This document shows positions 51,117 through 61,759 of a DNA stretch of 64,000 nt, piece after piece (the first letter of the stretch is position 1; each line of letters opens with the position of its first letter). Under the pieces are notes generated by a model that saw only the letters and a list, made by a program, of their open reading frames with translations, was not told the origin of the DNA and ran no database searches. Origin of the DNA: Nemertoderma westbladi (Eukaryota > Xenacoelomorpha > Nemertodermatida > Nemertodermatidae); contig JAUCBJ010000865.1 in the NCBI GenBank assembly GCA_032718475.1, forward strand, positions 29,337 to 93,336, read 5' to 3'. The position numbers and the translations under genes are program-made.

Positions 51117-52112
51117 ATGGAAGCCCTCGCAATCGACGGTGGAGAGGTTGAACAGGTCCAACTGGATGGACAAGTTCTACTCAAAATCATCAAACACTCT
51201 ACGTCTGAGGAGACAGGTCTACCAGCCCAGGGCGTGCTGTTGGGTCTAATGAAAGGAGGGGGGTCTGGGGTTCTAGAGATAACCAACTGCTTCCCGTTCC
51301 CACGGGTAACGGACAACGCGGACTTCGACGAAACCAACTATCAAATGGATATGATGCGGCACCTTCGTAATGTAAACATCGACCATCTCCACGTCGGCTG
51401 GTACCAAACAACCTATTACTCTTCCTTCTTCAATAAATCCTTCTTGGAGAGTCAGTTCTGCTACCAGAGCTCTATAGGGGAGGCGGTTGTCTTGGTCTAC
51501 GATCCAACTCGGACCAATCAGAACGAGATCGCTATACGAGCCTTCAGACTCAGTAATAAAGTCATGGAATGCTATAAATCCGGGGATATTTCCCTTCCCA
51601 ACTGCATGGAGAATAATATAACGTTCGAGACTATGTTCCCAGAGGTCCCTGTTATCATCCGTAACTCCCATTTAGCTCAGTGTTTGCTGTCGGAGCTCGC
51701 GGGACAAAGTTCACAACGCAGCAGTAAAGACTTCCTCGGGCTGGGAACCAGTAGAGTTCTCGAGAACGATGTTCGTTTCCTTATGGATTCTATAGACACT
51801 TTGAATCAGGAGTCAGCTAAGTACGTCGTCTACAACCGCTCGGTAGCGCGGCTAAACAACCAGAAGATGCAGGCCTTAGCGAAACGGCAGATCGAGAACA
51901 GAGAGCGACTACAGAAGGGGGAGAGACCGGTACCCGAGGACGATATAGTGAGACAGTTCCAGCAGCCACCGTTGCCTCCGCGTCTAGACGCCATGGTAAC
52001 CGCCTGTCAGATAAACAACTACGTGGAGCAGATCAAGGATTATGCGACGCAGAACTACGCTAAACTCTTCCTCGCTGAGTCTGTGCATCGGTCCACGTCT
52101 GGGACCGAGTAA
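51117..52112 (+). CDS. EIF3H: Translation initiation factor eIF3 subunit H, single exon (331 aa)
   Basis: Subunit of the eIF3 complex that binds the 40S ribosome and helps assemble initiation complexes in the cytoplasm. An MPN domain covers about residues 12-145: VQLDGQVLLKIIKH, QGVLLGLM, LEITNCFPFPRVTDNADFDE and NVNIDHLHVGWYQTTYYSSF. The metal-binding JAMM residues are not complete, as in other eIF3h proteins. The C-terminal half is helical and ends with a basic-glutamine stretch, PLPPRLDAMVTACQINNY and LAESVHRS. Length is about 20 residues less than human, mostly at the N-terminus. The start gives the conserved core directly. The frame is intact and uninterrupted. No poly(A) tail or target duplication marks it as a retrocopy, but a missing intron set means this cannot be excluded. 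Confidence 0.96.
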   Translation: MEALAIDGGEVEQVQLDGQVLLKIIKHSTSEETGLPAQGVLLGLMKGGGSGVLEITNCFPFPRVTDNADFDETNYQMDMMRHLRNVNIDHLHVGWYQTTYYSSFFNKSFLESQFCYQSSIGEAVVLVYDPTRTNQNEIAIRAFRLSNKVMECYKSGDISLPNCMENNITFETMFPEVPVIIRNSHLAQCLLSELAGQSSQRSSKDFLGLGTSRVLENDVRFLMDSIDTLNQESAKYVVYNRSVARLNNQKMQALAKRQIENRERLQKGERPVPEDDIVRQFQQPPLPPRLDAMVTACQINNYVEQIKDYATQNYAKLFLAESVHRSTSGTE

Positions 52113-52362
52113 CTGATACACAATGAGGGGTTTTTGTGCTGTAATAAGTAATAGGGAACTGTTCATTGTTATACTAAATGTATAATCTGTACTGAATATT
52201 ATTATAATATAAAAGGTCAGAACTTCGACCAGTGGAGTTCAGCAGGTTTATTTCTTTCACAAAATACATAGTTCATAATAGAGCGGTGAAAATGAAGAAC
52301 AATTTATTTATTATGCAGTTATTTATCGCTTTCACTCTCTAGATTCAATGGCCATCTAATGT

Positions 52363-52368
52363 AATAAA
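52363..52368 (+). terminator. EIF3H: Likely eIF3h poly(A) signal
   Basis: AATAAA about 250 bp after the stop codon, the first canonical signal downstream, followed by T/G-rich sequence. Confidence 0.45.
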
Positions 52369-53327
52369 CTCTCAATGTGCGTCTGAGAGGCCCTCAGATG
52401 CACCTCAGTTTTTTTTCATGGTTGCCAATCACCTGGAAAACCTGGGACTGTCAGGTAATTTCATTTTTTCTTGGAATTGTAAAAAATAGACAAATCAGGG
52501 AAAAATCGGGGAGCTTGATATTTACAGGACATTGTCATAAGCGAAAATGTGTAAAATTTGCTCTGCTCGGATGCTTGTGCTGTGGCAGTTTGCCGCTAAT
52601 TATATCTATGCAACTTTGTTTGGAATATAATAAAACGGTTTTATTAATAAGATAAAGTGGCCAATATAATACATTCTATAAAATGATTAGTGTACGTAGG
52701 TCTACTGTAAGTCAGGGAAAAGATAGGGAAAGTGAAACTGAATTAGAGAGCGACAACCCTGCGCTCCCTGAATATGTGTAGCTGGCTGTCTAACTGACTA
52801 TTATTTCTGCACGATAATAATATAATATCAGTCAACCCATACAAAATTGATACAAAAATAAATATTTCAATTTTGCGTAAGAACAGAGCATTCAATGTAA
52901 AGATTTATAATTGTGGGGCGAGCCATGCAGTCAGGGCGAGCCTTAGCGCACAATTATAATTAGAAAATAGGGCAAAATGTCATGTCCGGCTGTCTGTCTG
53001 TCCGTCCGTTATGAAAAATTCATTCGTAAATCAAGTTCGCGTGCTGCGCGAAAATACACGAAAACTCGTTCGCGTGCTGCACGATGCCCCACGAACGTGT
53101 TTATATACATATGGGTACACCTACTGTACTCAGTGTAAAGTATCACTTTAGTATATTAAGATACTCCAAGGTGGCTTTGTTACTTCAGAGTGAGAGCTAA
53201 TTCAAAAGTTTGGATTCACGGAGGTTGTGGTTTCGATCCCTGCATGGGGACCAGAGCAGTTTTCGTTTCGATACGAAAGATTTAAAGGGACTAGCCAAGG
53301 CGTATCTCTGTCTTGGATCTTTAAATG
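52369..53327. other. Gene-free sequence between eIF3h and gypsy remnant
   Basis: AT-rich with no supported gene. It contains CTGTCTGTCCGTCC simple sequence near 52990-53008 and a pair of direct CGTGCTGC(R)CGA words near 53040-53085. A B-box-like GGTTTCGATCCC lies at 53229-53240 without a good A box. Confidence 0.5.
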
Positions 53328-54880
53328 TTAGCAAAATGACAATGGAGAATATGGAAAATATGTTTCTCGGCACATTGCTTCAGGGATGACGAGTTGTGGT
53401 CCATGAAGGACTAGTCCATCAATGACTTGGACGTCACAGCGGTCGCGGAAGTAGGATAGGAGTAGTGGATTAGCGACGTAATGTGATGCCGGCCATCCCT
53501 CAGGGATGATGTTGATCAATACTGTTAGACTCGTGGGGGGAGAGTGTCCGGGATCCACACTTGACCGTGAGCCAGCGGTTCTGTAGTGGGACGAGTTGGC
53601 GGAGTAAAAAACTGAGGCCATTTAATCGAGATGCATCAGTGAGAAGTTGCATTGTGCGGTGTGGCTGGAATCCAGAGAGGTATTTTGGGCTTGATAGGGT
53701 TAAGGGCACTGCTTTGAAGGCCTGTTGGTGATGGCTGAGACATGTCCAATGACATCGGCTGCATAATCAATGAATAACATCGGTGTTAAGGCTGCATAAT
53801 GGTTCTGAGCTCTGTGATTTCTGGTGTAGAGTTTCTGAGCTGGTTTGGTAGACCCATGAATGATCGGAGTTCTGTCTATGGTTTGATGATTCTGATGCCC
53901 CATGCCATCCCATCGGCATACTGTACGTTTATAGCGCATACACCACGTGCAGCAGCAACGAATGTTGTTAACCCTTTGGTTACTAGGCCCTTTTTTAAAT
54001 AGCCCCCCAGAACCTAAAAATTAAGCATAAATTTAATTTTTAAAAATTAAAAAAAAATTTAAATTAAATTTTTTTTTAAATTAAAAAAAAAAAAAAAATT
54101 TTGAAAATTAAAAAATGAAAAAAATATTTATTTTTCTGAACTATATCATATATAATACTATATTCCATGGTCTATTATGGTACCGGTATAATCTATATGA
54201 CTTATTTAGGATAATCTGCAAAGCATTTATCAAGAGCCCTGGATATAAACTGTGAATGAATGATAAAAATCAATGAATAATTATTGTAATACTAAAATGC
54301 AATATAGCTTCATTATTGCAGAATTACCACAATAATCCACCAGGATGCTAGTACAGGAACAATCATTATTCCCATTATTCTATTTACGAAATGCAATTAC
54401 GTAATTCACCAACATGAAGAATACCAGGTTTTCACTTTTCACTTTTCAGTCATGTATTTATTTATTTTCAAAGTAGATTATTACAGTGGAAAGCTTGACA
54501 GGGAAATAAACTCTGATTGGTTGGTATTCTCTAGGGCTACTCATTCAAACCTCTGCCATATCCTACTGTTACAATCAACCTGCTTTCAATAAGCACCCTG
54601 CTTTCTCTGAAAAGGAGCTCATCACTGATTGGTTGAATTCCAACCTCTAACTCAAACTCCAGATCACTTTTTTAAATAAAACGGTTAGTATAGTTTCCTA
54701 AGCGATGGATAAACACTGCTAGAATAACCTAAACTTGAATCATCCCCATTGGCAGCCATCATCACTCCCCTGGGTCGTCTTCATCGTGGGCTTCTTCTAT
54801 GATACCCATCGCCAGCTGATCATCCAATTCTCTGTTGAATGCGGCTTCGAGGTTTAATTGGATAGGCCTGTTGGAATATT
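53328..54880 (-). pseudogene. Decayed Ty3/gypsy pol fragments
   Basis: Minus-strand reading in several frames gives pieces in the right order for Ty3/gypsy Pol. Near 54870-54770: LEAAFNRELDDQLAMGIIEE, the entry of reverse transcriptase. Near 53880-53800: TELRSFMGLPNQL, the end of RT. Near 53650-53530: LLTDASRLNGLSFLL and SRTLSPHESN, RNase H. Near 53460-53350: YFRDRCDVQVIDGLVLHG with LVIPEAM, the lead-in to integrase. Stops and frame changes separate them, and AT-only sequence (54000-54125) interrupts. No LTRs were recognised. Confidence 0.7.
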
Positions 54881-56333
54881 ATGTTGTAACGGGTTGGGCA
54901 TTATGGTGGAGTTTTATTGTGATTCCCCCCCCCCCCCCCCCCCCATCCATTACCCGGCATTGTCCTGAAAATAGTTTTGGGTATTGAGATGTGAGTTCTT
55001 TCCACCATCCAGTAAGCAACCGAGGGTGGACTCTCTATAGCCGAGGGGCACTTGTATAATAACTAATAATCACGAACCCCATCCTCTTATAATATATAAC
55101 TCTGTAGTAGTCAGTAGCAGTAGTAGTAATAGTAGTACAGTAGTAGTATAAGTAGTAAGTAATAGTAAAGGAGATCGGTTTAAACCAAAGTGATAAATTA
55201 ACATTATTATATAACATAATCATATAGACAAAGTAGAATAAGATACAGATTCATAATTATTTTATCAAACTCATGTACTACTTACTTCAATGTGCCCATT
55301 GTAATAATAATTAAACATATTATTCCGATTAATCTGTGTTTGGCCCTATAAGATATTATACTGAAGTGTTTTATATCAATATATCCATGCGAGTAAACAA
55401 GAAGTGAAGTAAATGTTTATTATTATAGTTTTAGAAATTGAATGATATACCCAAGATAGTGAAATAGATAATATACAAGAAATTGCCATTTGATCAGATA
55501 TATCAAAGCGGCGTCTTTAGTATAATACCGTAATAGTACCAATTAACTCTGTTATACAATGTAAATATACTACATTTATTTATAAATATATTATGAGCCC
55601 TACATTGTATATTTCTCCTACAGGTAGACAATGTAGTATGTTAAAACTTGATATAATTTGATATAATGTATAACATATTACAAATAAGACTGAGGCAGCT
55701 AAACTATATTGCAAAGAAATCAAATATCCTAAAGTAATATACTAGACCCTCCCTCCACCCTATAAATAGTGTTCACCACCTACCCCACCCACCGCCCTTA
55801 TTACTTCATAATCATGAAAGATAGTACTGGCGCTCCGGTCACTCCGTTCCCTCCGCTGGGGGGGTTAAGTTGTAGGTTTTGACACTATGCAAAATCCGAG
55901 CACAGAGTTAGAAGCGCATTGGATAGGCGAACATTTCTTGCAGTGAAAGTATTTCCATACCTATTATAGTTTTCGAGATAGTCAGACATGAGTAGCTAAA
56001 ATTTGAATTTTTTTCGGTAAAGTCTGATTTCACCGGTACCTGTCATCCGAAATATGGATTGTGATATATCGTTAGATGCGGGTCCACTAACTGTACATTC
56101 ACATATTTTCAAGGAAAAAATTCGATCAAGGGTTTTCGAAATATTTTCGAATTACCGGAAGCAGACTTTGGACGACCATATTTCCGGTACCGGTAGGCCT
56201 ATTGAGTCTAAATTTTTTTTAATCTACTAAGAACACTCCAGTGAATGTTTTTTAGTTTGAAAGTTTTGCCCCAAAATGCTCAGAAGTAATTTCGAAAAAA
56301 CTGATCATTTCGCGATCATGATCTTTTGACCCC
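54881..56333. other. Gene-free AT-rich sequence
   Basis: Contains a C run at 54926-54943, a (GTA)n-like microsatellite at about 55110-55165 and a GC-rich patch at 55825-55862. I see no gene, RNA gene or element end before LTR C at 56334. Confidence 0.5.
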
Positions 56334-57604
56334 TGTACGCGCTTTTGAAGACCTTTAGCAGTTTAACCTGCCAAAATTTATATGTCTTTTGGTTTATAAA
56401 TAGACTTTAGAAGTTGACAAATATTTAATACCAATAAACACAACATTAGCAGAAGCCAGCCTAGTGCGCGTCCATTCACCCGCTGGATATACCCGGGAGA
56501 CTGGATTCTGAGGGCTTAGATTATTATTGCAGTGTAAGCTTACTGTATTATTCGATTGATCGTTAATAAATAATTTCTGACTAATATTATTCACTTTCGG
56601 GAAATATTAACAGTTCCTTTAGGACGTGGCGCTCTATCTAGGTAAACAGAGATATGACTTGTACTAAACACAACGGTAAGTCGGTAAGGCTTATGATTCA
56701 CGTATGAGGCGCATTCTTTAGGAAATGCTTAGTTATCAGTCACAATCATGCACACTACCGGTAACACACAATACTGCTCACTAATTTGCCGACCGTCAAT
56801 GAATTTTATCATATATAAAGAGAACAGCAACGGACTCATGTAGTGCTTATCAAATAGCATTAAATTCACTACAAACCACAATAATATAAGTCGCAATCGC
56901 TATATATAACCCGTCTCTCTAACCTGTAGTGTATCAAGAAAATTGGGAATTTTGGGTTCTTTATAAATGTTCTCCAAATAATATTCAACCAACTAATACA
57001 AAATATGACAACAGTAAAAAGCATTAAGACGGTAGGTTAAGATATGATATGACAATGTATGTGCCGATTGAGTCGTGTTATGATTGATATGATAACAGTT
57101 ATACGCTCTATAATCTTAAGCCTACTAATGTTTCTCCTAAAGTATGAAAACGAATTGACTCTAGAGCCGGTGTTCCTGGCCTAGATACAAGCAACACAAC
57201 AGTATCAAGAATAAACAGTAAGACTGAACACTCCTAGTATGATCGGCCGAATATCTCCACATCGACAGAAAAAATCGCTCTGATTGGCTTAAGCTAAACA
57301 AAGAACCATGTGTCCAATGGCCGTTTCCATGTCAGCAACCAGCTGTTAGATGTCGCAATCTGAATCATCAAGGCCAAGCCGTGCAAGGGTATTTGGTGCA
57401 TTGCGGGTTTTTTTGCCTTACCATGTCCTCCAAAGCACGTATATAGAAGAATGACTTTTATGTCCGTTAAAACACCTATAACGGTACCTTGCGGGCGAGG
57501 GGAATATATATATAGTTAGAGAGCCTTTTAGAGTATTCCAGCGCCTGGGGGGAAACTGGATTGCGAAGCAAAAGGGCCAGTTATATCCCACAGAAGCTTT
57601 TACA
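56334..57604 (-). repeat. 3' LTR of element 4 (LTR C)
   Basis: Plus-strand ends TGTACGCGC and AGCTTTTACA, homologous to LTRs A and B along its length but much more diverged (1,271 bp). The CCAAT box region is conserved at about 57280-57291. At its right it joins CCGCTCCCAGAAAATGGG, the same internal sequence that follows LTR A at 38166. Confidence 0.85.
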
Positions 57605-57682
57605 CCGCTCCCAGAAAATGGGATTTGAGTCTATAAAATATACAAAATCACAGTTTCTAATATACGTAAATACTCTAAACAG

Positions 57683-58341
57683 TTAGTCTTTCTTGCGCGG
57701 ACGGCGTTTACGCAGTTTTTTAAAGCTAGCCAGAGTCCTTTTCTCTTTGGGGCGAGCCACTTTACAAGGAGGGCTATAACTCCTGGGTGAAGGGTGCAAT
57801 ATGATTGCATCAGAGGGTGTAGGATTATGGTCGGTGTATCCGCCAGTCGAAGTACTGGGTTGATTGACATCAACGTCAGGGGAGAGGGGTCTAACGGCTT
57901 TGAGAGCTCGTTTCAAGACAGCCGCTCTTACGGGTCCTTTACGAGTGGTCTGAACGAGGGCCATGGGTGGACCATAGGCAGTTAGAAACCTCCGGGGTTT
58001 AATGGTTCTTTCCAACTCGCGTTCGCGGGCTCGGTATTCGTAAGGCCGTCGATATACTTCCTGTAACTCGGGGTGTGAGTTAACAAACAAGTCTCCATAG
58101 TCCGGATCCTGACGGATATAATTGATTAAGTTATAGGAATGAAGGTCGCTAGGATTAACACTCCTGAGAAATTTGCGTACGAATTTGGTTGAAATACATT
58201 CTCCGACGCGCTTCAGTAGCTCGTAACTTGATATGCGGGATTTCTGTTCAACCGAAGCGAATAGATAAGGATGGAACGCATAAACTCCTTCGTAAGCGCG
58301 TCCGGGATAATAGCGATGGCGCGAATCACAATGTAAATCAG
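57683..58341 (-). pseudogene. Element 4 ORF3 C-terminal fragment
   Basis: An open minus frame of about 218 codons, from the element 3 insertion point to a stop at 57683. It reads TDLHCDSRHRYYPGRAY, a middle part, then ERTIKPRRFLTAYGPP, PSTSTGGYTDHNPTPSDA and a basic end KKLRKRRPRKKD. The last ~110 residues match element 2 ORF3 at most positions, with many third-base differences, suggesting that this region was under protein-level constraint. The N-terminal part is missing because element 3 inserted here. Function unknown. Confidence 0.75.
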
Positions 58342-59556
58342 TGTAAAAGCTTTTGCGTAATTAGCCGGTTATTTTCCCTTAAAGTACTCTGTAGTTGGTT
58401 TGCCAGGCATAAAAGGGCCGTGTCCTTGCTGTACTGGTGTTTTAGAGGACATAAAAGTCATTTCTTATGTATTTGTACTGTATTTGTACTTTAGAGGACA
58501 TAATCCACAATCTCGTGACGCAATAGCTGGATACTTTGAAAACAGTGTCGCTACCATGACGACGGCTAGCAGCTGATATTGCCACGTCGACGTTTCTTTG
58601 TTCTTTGTTCTCTCGTTGTTCAGGTTGACCAATCAGAGCGTTTGTTGTCTTTGTGTTGGAGGTATATACAGAAACTCAGTAGTTCAGTGTTATGTTTTTT
58701 GCCCAGAGCCTAAGAACCGGCTTTTGGCACCTCCGTGTTTTCAGTTTTTAGTTTTACACTAGTAGGTTTAATTATAAGGACATATATCCTTTAACTGACC
58801 TGACTCATGGAATCACTGCTAACTGATCATACATACTGACTGCTGAAACATTGCAAACTCATAACAATCAGTGTTTTCATTGTTGTTTTATACTGCTATT
58901 TACTGTCAGTTCTTCATAATATGGTTGATGAATTATTATATTTGGAATAACGATAAATAACCCCGAAACCCAATATTCTTGATATACCGAAGGTAAGAGA
59001 GAAGGGTTACAAATAAACGATTGTGACTTATGTTAAAGTGGTTTGAAGTGAATCTAATGTTATTTGATAGACCCTACATGATTCAGTCTGTGTTCCTTTT
59101 ATATGTGACTAAAATCAGTGAAGATTGGCAGATTAGTGTGCAGTATTGTGCAGCATTGTGTATGAGTGAGTCTGTTAAAGAAGCAATTCCTAAAGAATGC
59201 GCCATATATGTGAATTATAATTAAGCCATATCGTTGTGAGTAGTTTAAGTCATAACTCTGTTTATATAGATAAAGCGCCACGTCCTAAAGGAACTGTTAA
59301 TATTCCCGAAGGTGAATAATATTGTCAGAGATTATATAATACTGTCAGTCGAATAATACATTAGGCTTACATAGCAATAAAATTAAACCGTCGAACCCAA
59401 TCTCCCGGGAATCTCCAGCGGGTGAATGGTCGCGCACGGATTGGTTTCGACTAGTGTAGTGAATCAAATACTTGTCATAGACTAAAAACTGATTTAATAT
59501 CTAGAAGACATCTTAATTTGGTGGGTTAAACTGCCAAAGGTCTGAAAGCGCGAACA
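58342..59556 (+). repeat. 5' LTR of element 3 (LTR D)
   Basis: Begins TGTAAAAGCTTTTGCG and ends AAGCGCGAACA. It is the inverted homologue of LTRs A-C. U3 has repeated TTTAGAGGACATAA units (58440-58505), a CCAATCAGAGCG box at 58629-58640 and a possible TATA box GTATATAC at 58661-58668. Confidence 0.88.
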
Positions 59557-61759
59557 TTAAAGGATATAGCTTCTTTATTGCAGTAAGCAATAAAGTTGAA
59601 AGTACCGGTCAACCGGTACATCTGTAGGTCAGTAGGCCCAACTGCCAGAACCGGTACCAGTAGGCCTGACTACCTAACCACCCGGACCGGTACCTACAGC
59701 AGTACAGGCACAGCAGTATTATTCGATTTTGATTATTATATACCAGTAGGCCTTAATAATTAATCAGGGACTGCAGCCCTGGTTTTTTATTGAGATTTTT
59801 ACTTATTTCTGTCAAGTTTTATTTGTTTGTAGGCCAGTATTGAACAGAAGGCGTGTAAACCTCATCAGATTGTACAGACAATTTGTAGGCTGAGCTGTTG
59901 TCTGGCTGTTATTAAGTCTGAACGGATTACAGTGTGTGTAGAGCACTTGTCCGATTAAGTACGGTTAGGAAGTAGGGGCAGCCAATGCGGTAAGGTAAAC
60001 CCCCAACTAAAGAATAAGTCGCACTACTGGGTTAGAGCGCATACTCCCTAATCATTTCGGAGTCTGCATGTCCTGTGGTTTATTTAGGCTTGAGAGTAGT
60101 CTGCCATCGTTTAGTCTGTACTTTGTTTGTGTAAGTCTGTACGGGTAGCGTATAATTTTATTTAAATAATCTGTAGGCTGGATAGTTGTCTGGCTGTTAT
60201 TAAGTCTGAACGGATTGCTGCGTGTGTAGATCATCTGTCCGATTAAGTACGATTAGGCAGTAGGGGCAGCGAACGCTGTAAGGTAAACCCCCGACTAAAG
60301 AATAAGTCGCACTACTGGGTTAGAGCGCATACTCCCTAATCATTTCGGAGTCTGCATATACCGTAGTTTGTTTAGGCTTGATAGTAGTCTGTCAGTGTTC
60401 GGTCTGTATTTTGTTTGAGTAGTTTGTACGCGTAGCGTAATATTTATTATTCAGAGTTTATGCGATTATTCGCAACATTCAAGTCCCCAAGTTTGTTCCT
60501 ACAGTAATTGTGTTTGTTATACATACAGCTATAGTTAAATTAACCCCGGTACTACACGGGCTGCTCGGCGTAGGTAAAGACTGGTGATTTTGTGCATCGG
60601 TCACTCCAGCAGATGCCGTGGTTCTTTTAGCTGTTCAAGTATATTTAACTACTGATTATTTGTTGTACAAGTACTCGTACCTAATTTAGGGTTTAGTGTA
60701 CAGTGCTTTCCAAGAATAATTAGTGTAGACATTATATCTGTGTTGTAAAGTGGTTGATAGGCACATTCGATTAGCTCTATTAACTTCTAGGTAGGAACAC
60801 TCCGTGATACATAACGTAGAACCTATAGCGATACGGCTATAGGTCGTCAGGCAGTGGTATTTTCCTATCTAGACAACGCAGTGTATTTACTACTACTTAT
60901 TATTTCAAATACCGTAGTACCCTGTCCGTTGTAATAACCGGTTTTCTAACCCTTTGTTAGGCTGGTTTGTAGACTTCTTGTAAAATTACCCTAAAAATTC
61001 GTATTTGTGTTTTTGTAAATTTTTGTGTTTATTTAGAGATTGTAATCTCAACCCGAATTGTACGTCATTTGTAGTATTAAGTAACTTAGGTAAATTAGAA
61101 TTATTTGTTTTAGTGTCCTATACGTAACACTTCACTAAAAGCGCACCGCTTTGTGTAGTGATTACCCCAGAAATAATAACATTTATTTCAAACATTGACT
61201 AAACCCATTAAAACGGGTATATATATATTATAAATCAAATCTAACGATTTATAAATAGTAGGCCTACCATACAACCATTAGGTCTCAATATCAGTTGGAT
61301 TACTGCTTAAATAACGGTAATAAAGTAAGTTAAAGTAACCAAGTAACCCTAAAGTTCAGAAATTCAATTATTCTAAAATAATTGATATACCGGTATTTAC
61401 GATAGGCCTATTATCTTATTTCTATAAATCTAGGCTGAAATTATACCGGTACTTGTAATTAATTCTATTCTAGAATTATATATACTACAAACAGTAGGCT
61501 GTATACCGGTATTCCGATAGGCCTATTATATATTTATATATATTTGTGCTAAAATTATACCGGTATTCTGTGATAAACCTAGTCTGTAATAATAGTTATA
61601 TATACTATAAGCATACCGGTATTCTAATATATTATATATATATCACGCTACACTGAGTAGCAGTACCGGTAATTAATTACTAGGCTAGCAGGTAATACTG
61701 AGTTACTAGACTTACTCAGACTGTAATACAGCAGTAGACATTCAACGGTATACATAGTC
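59557..61759 (+). other. Element 3 leader with a ~287-bp tandem duplication
   Basis: About 2.2 kb. Positions ~59883-60169 and ~60170-60455 are direct copies, both starting TCTGTAGGCTG or TTTGTAGGCTG and containing CTAATCATTTCGGAGTCTGC. Element 2 has only one copy. ACCGGTAT-rich repeats at 61385-61625 correspond to those in the element 2 leader. No coding frame is supported. Confidence 0.75.

Larger units (their letters stand above)
56334..58341 (-). mobile_element. Element 4: 3' end of a BEL/Pao element, cut by element 3
   Basis: Minus-strand remnant consisting of the 3' LTR and the C-terminal part of ORF3. At 58341/58342 it is interrupted exactly at the TG of the LTR of element 3. The remaining part, if present, would lie beyond the right edge of the window, after element 3. 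ATCAG (58337-58341) is the expected left copy of the 5-bp target duplication. Confidence 0.8.

Noticed and set aside
52377-52655. 92-codon ORF downstream of eIF3h
   Set aside because: It overlaps the likely poly(A) region, has no domain and unremarkable composition.
53229-53240. B-box-like GGTTTCGATCCC, possible tRNA or SINE
   Set aside because: No acceptable A box at the right distance and no foldable cloverleaf.
53690-53960. TAGGGTTAA at 53694 and TTAACCCTTTGG at 53949 as piggyBac ends
   Set aside because: The orientation is outward and the ends do not match each other; the sequence between is gypsy pol remnant.
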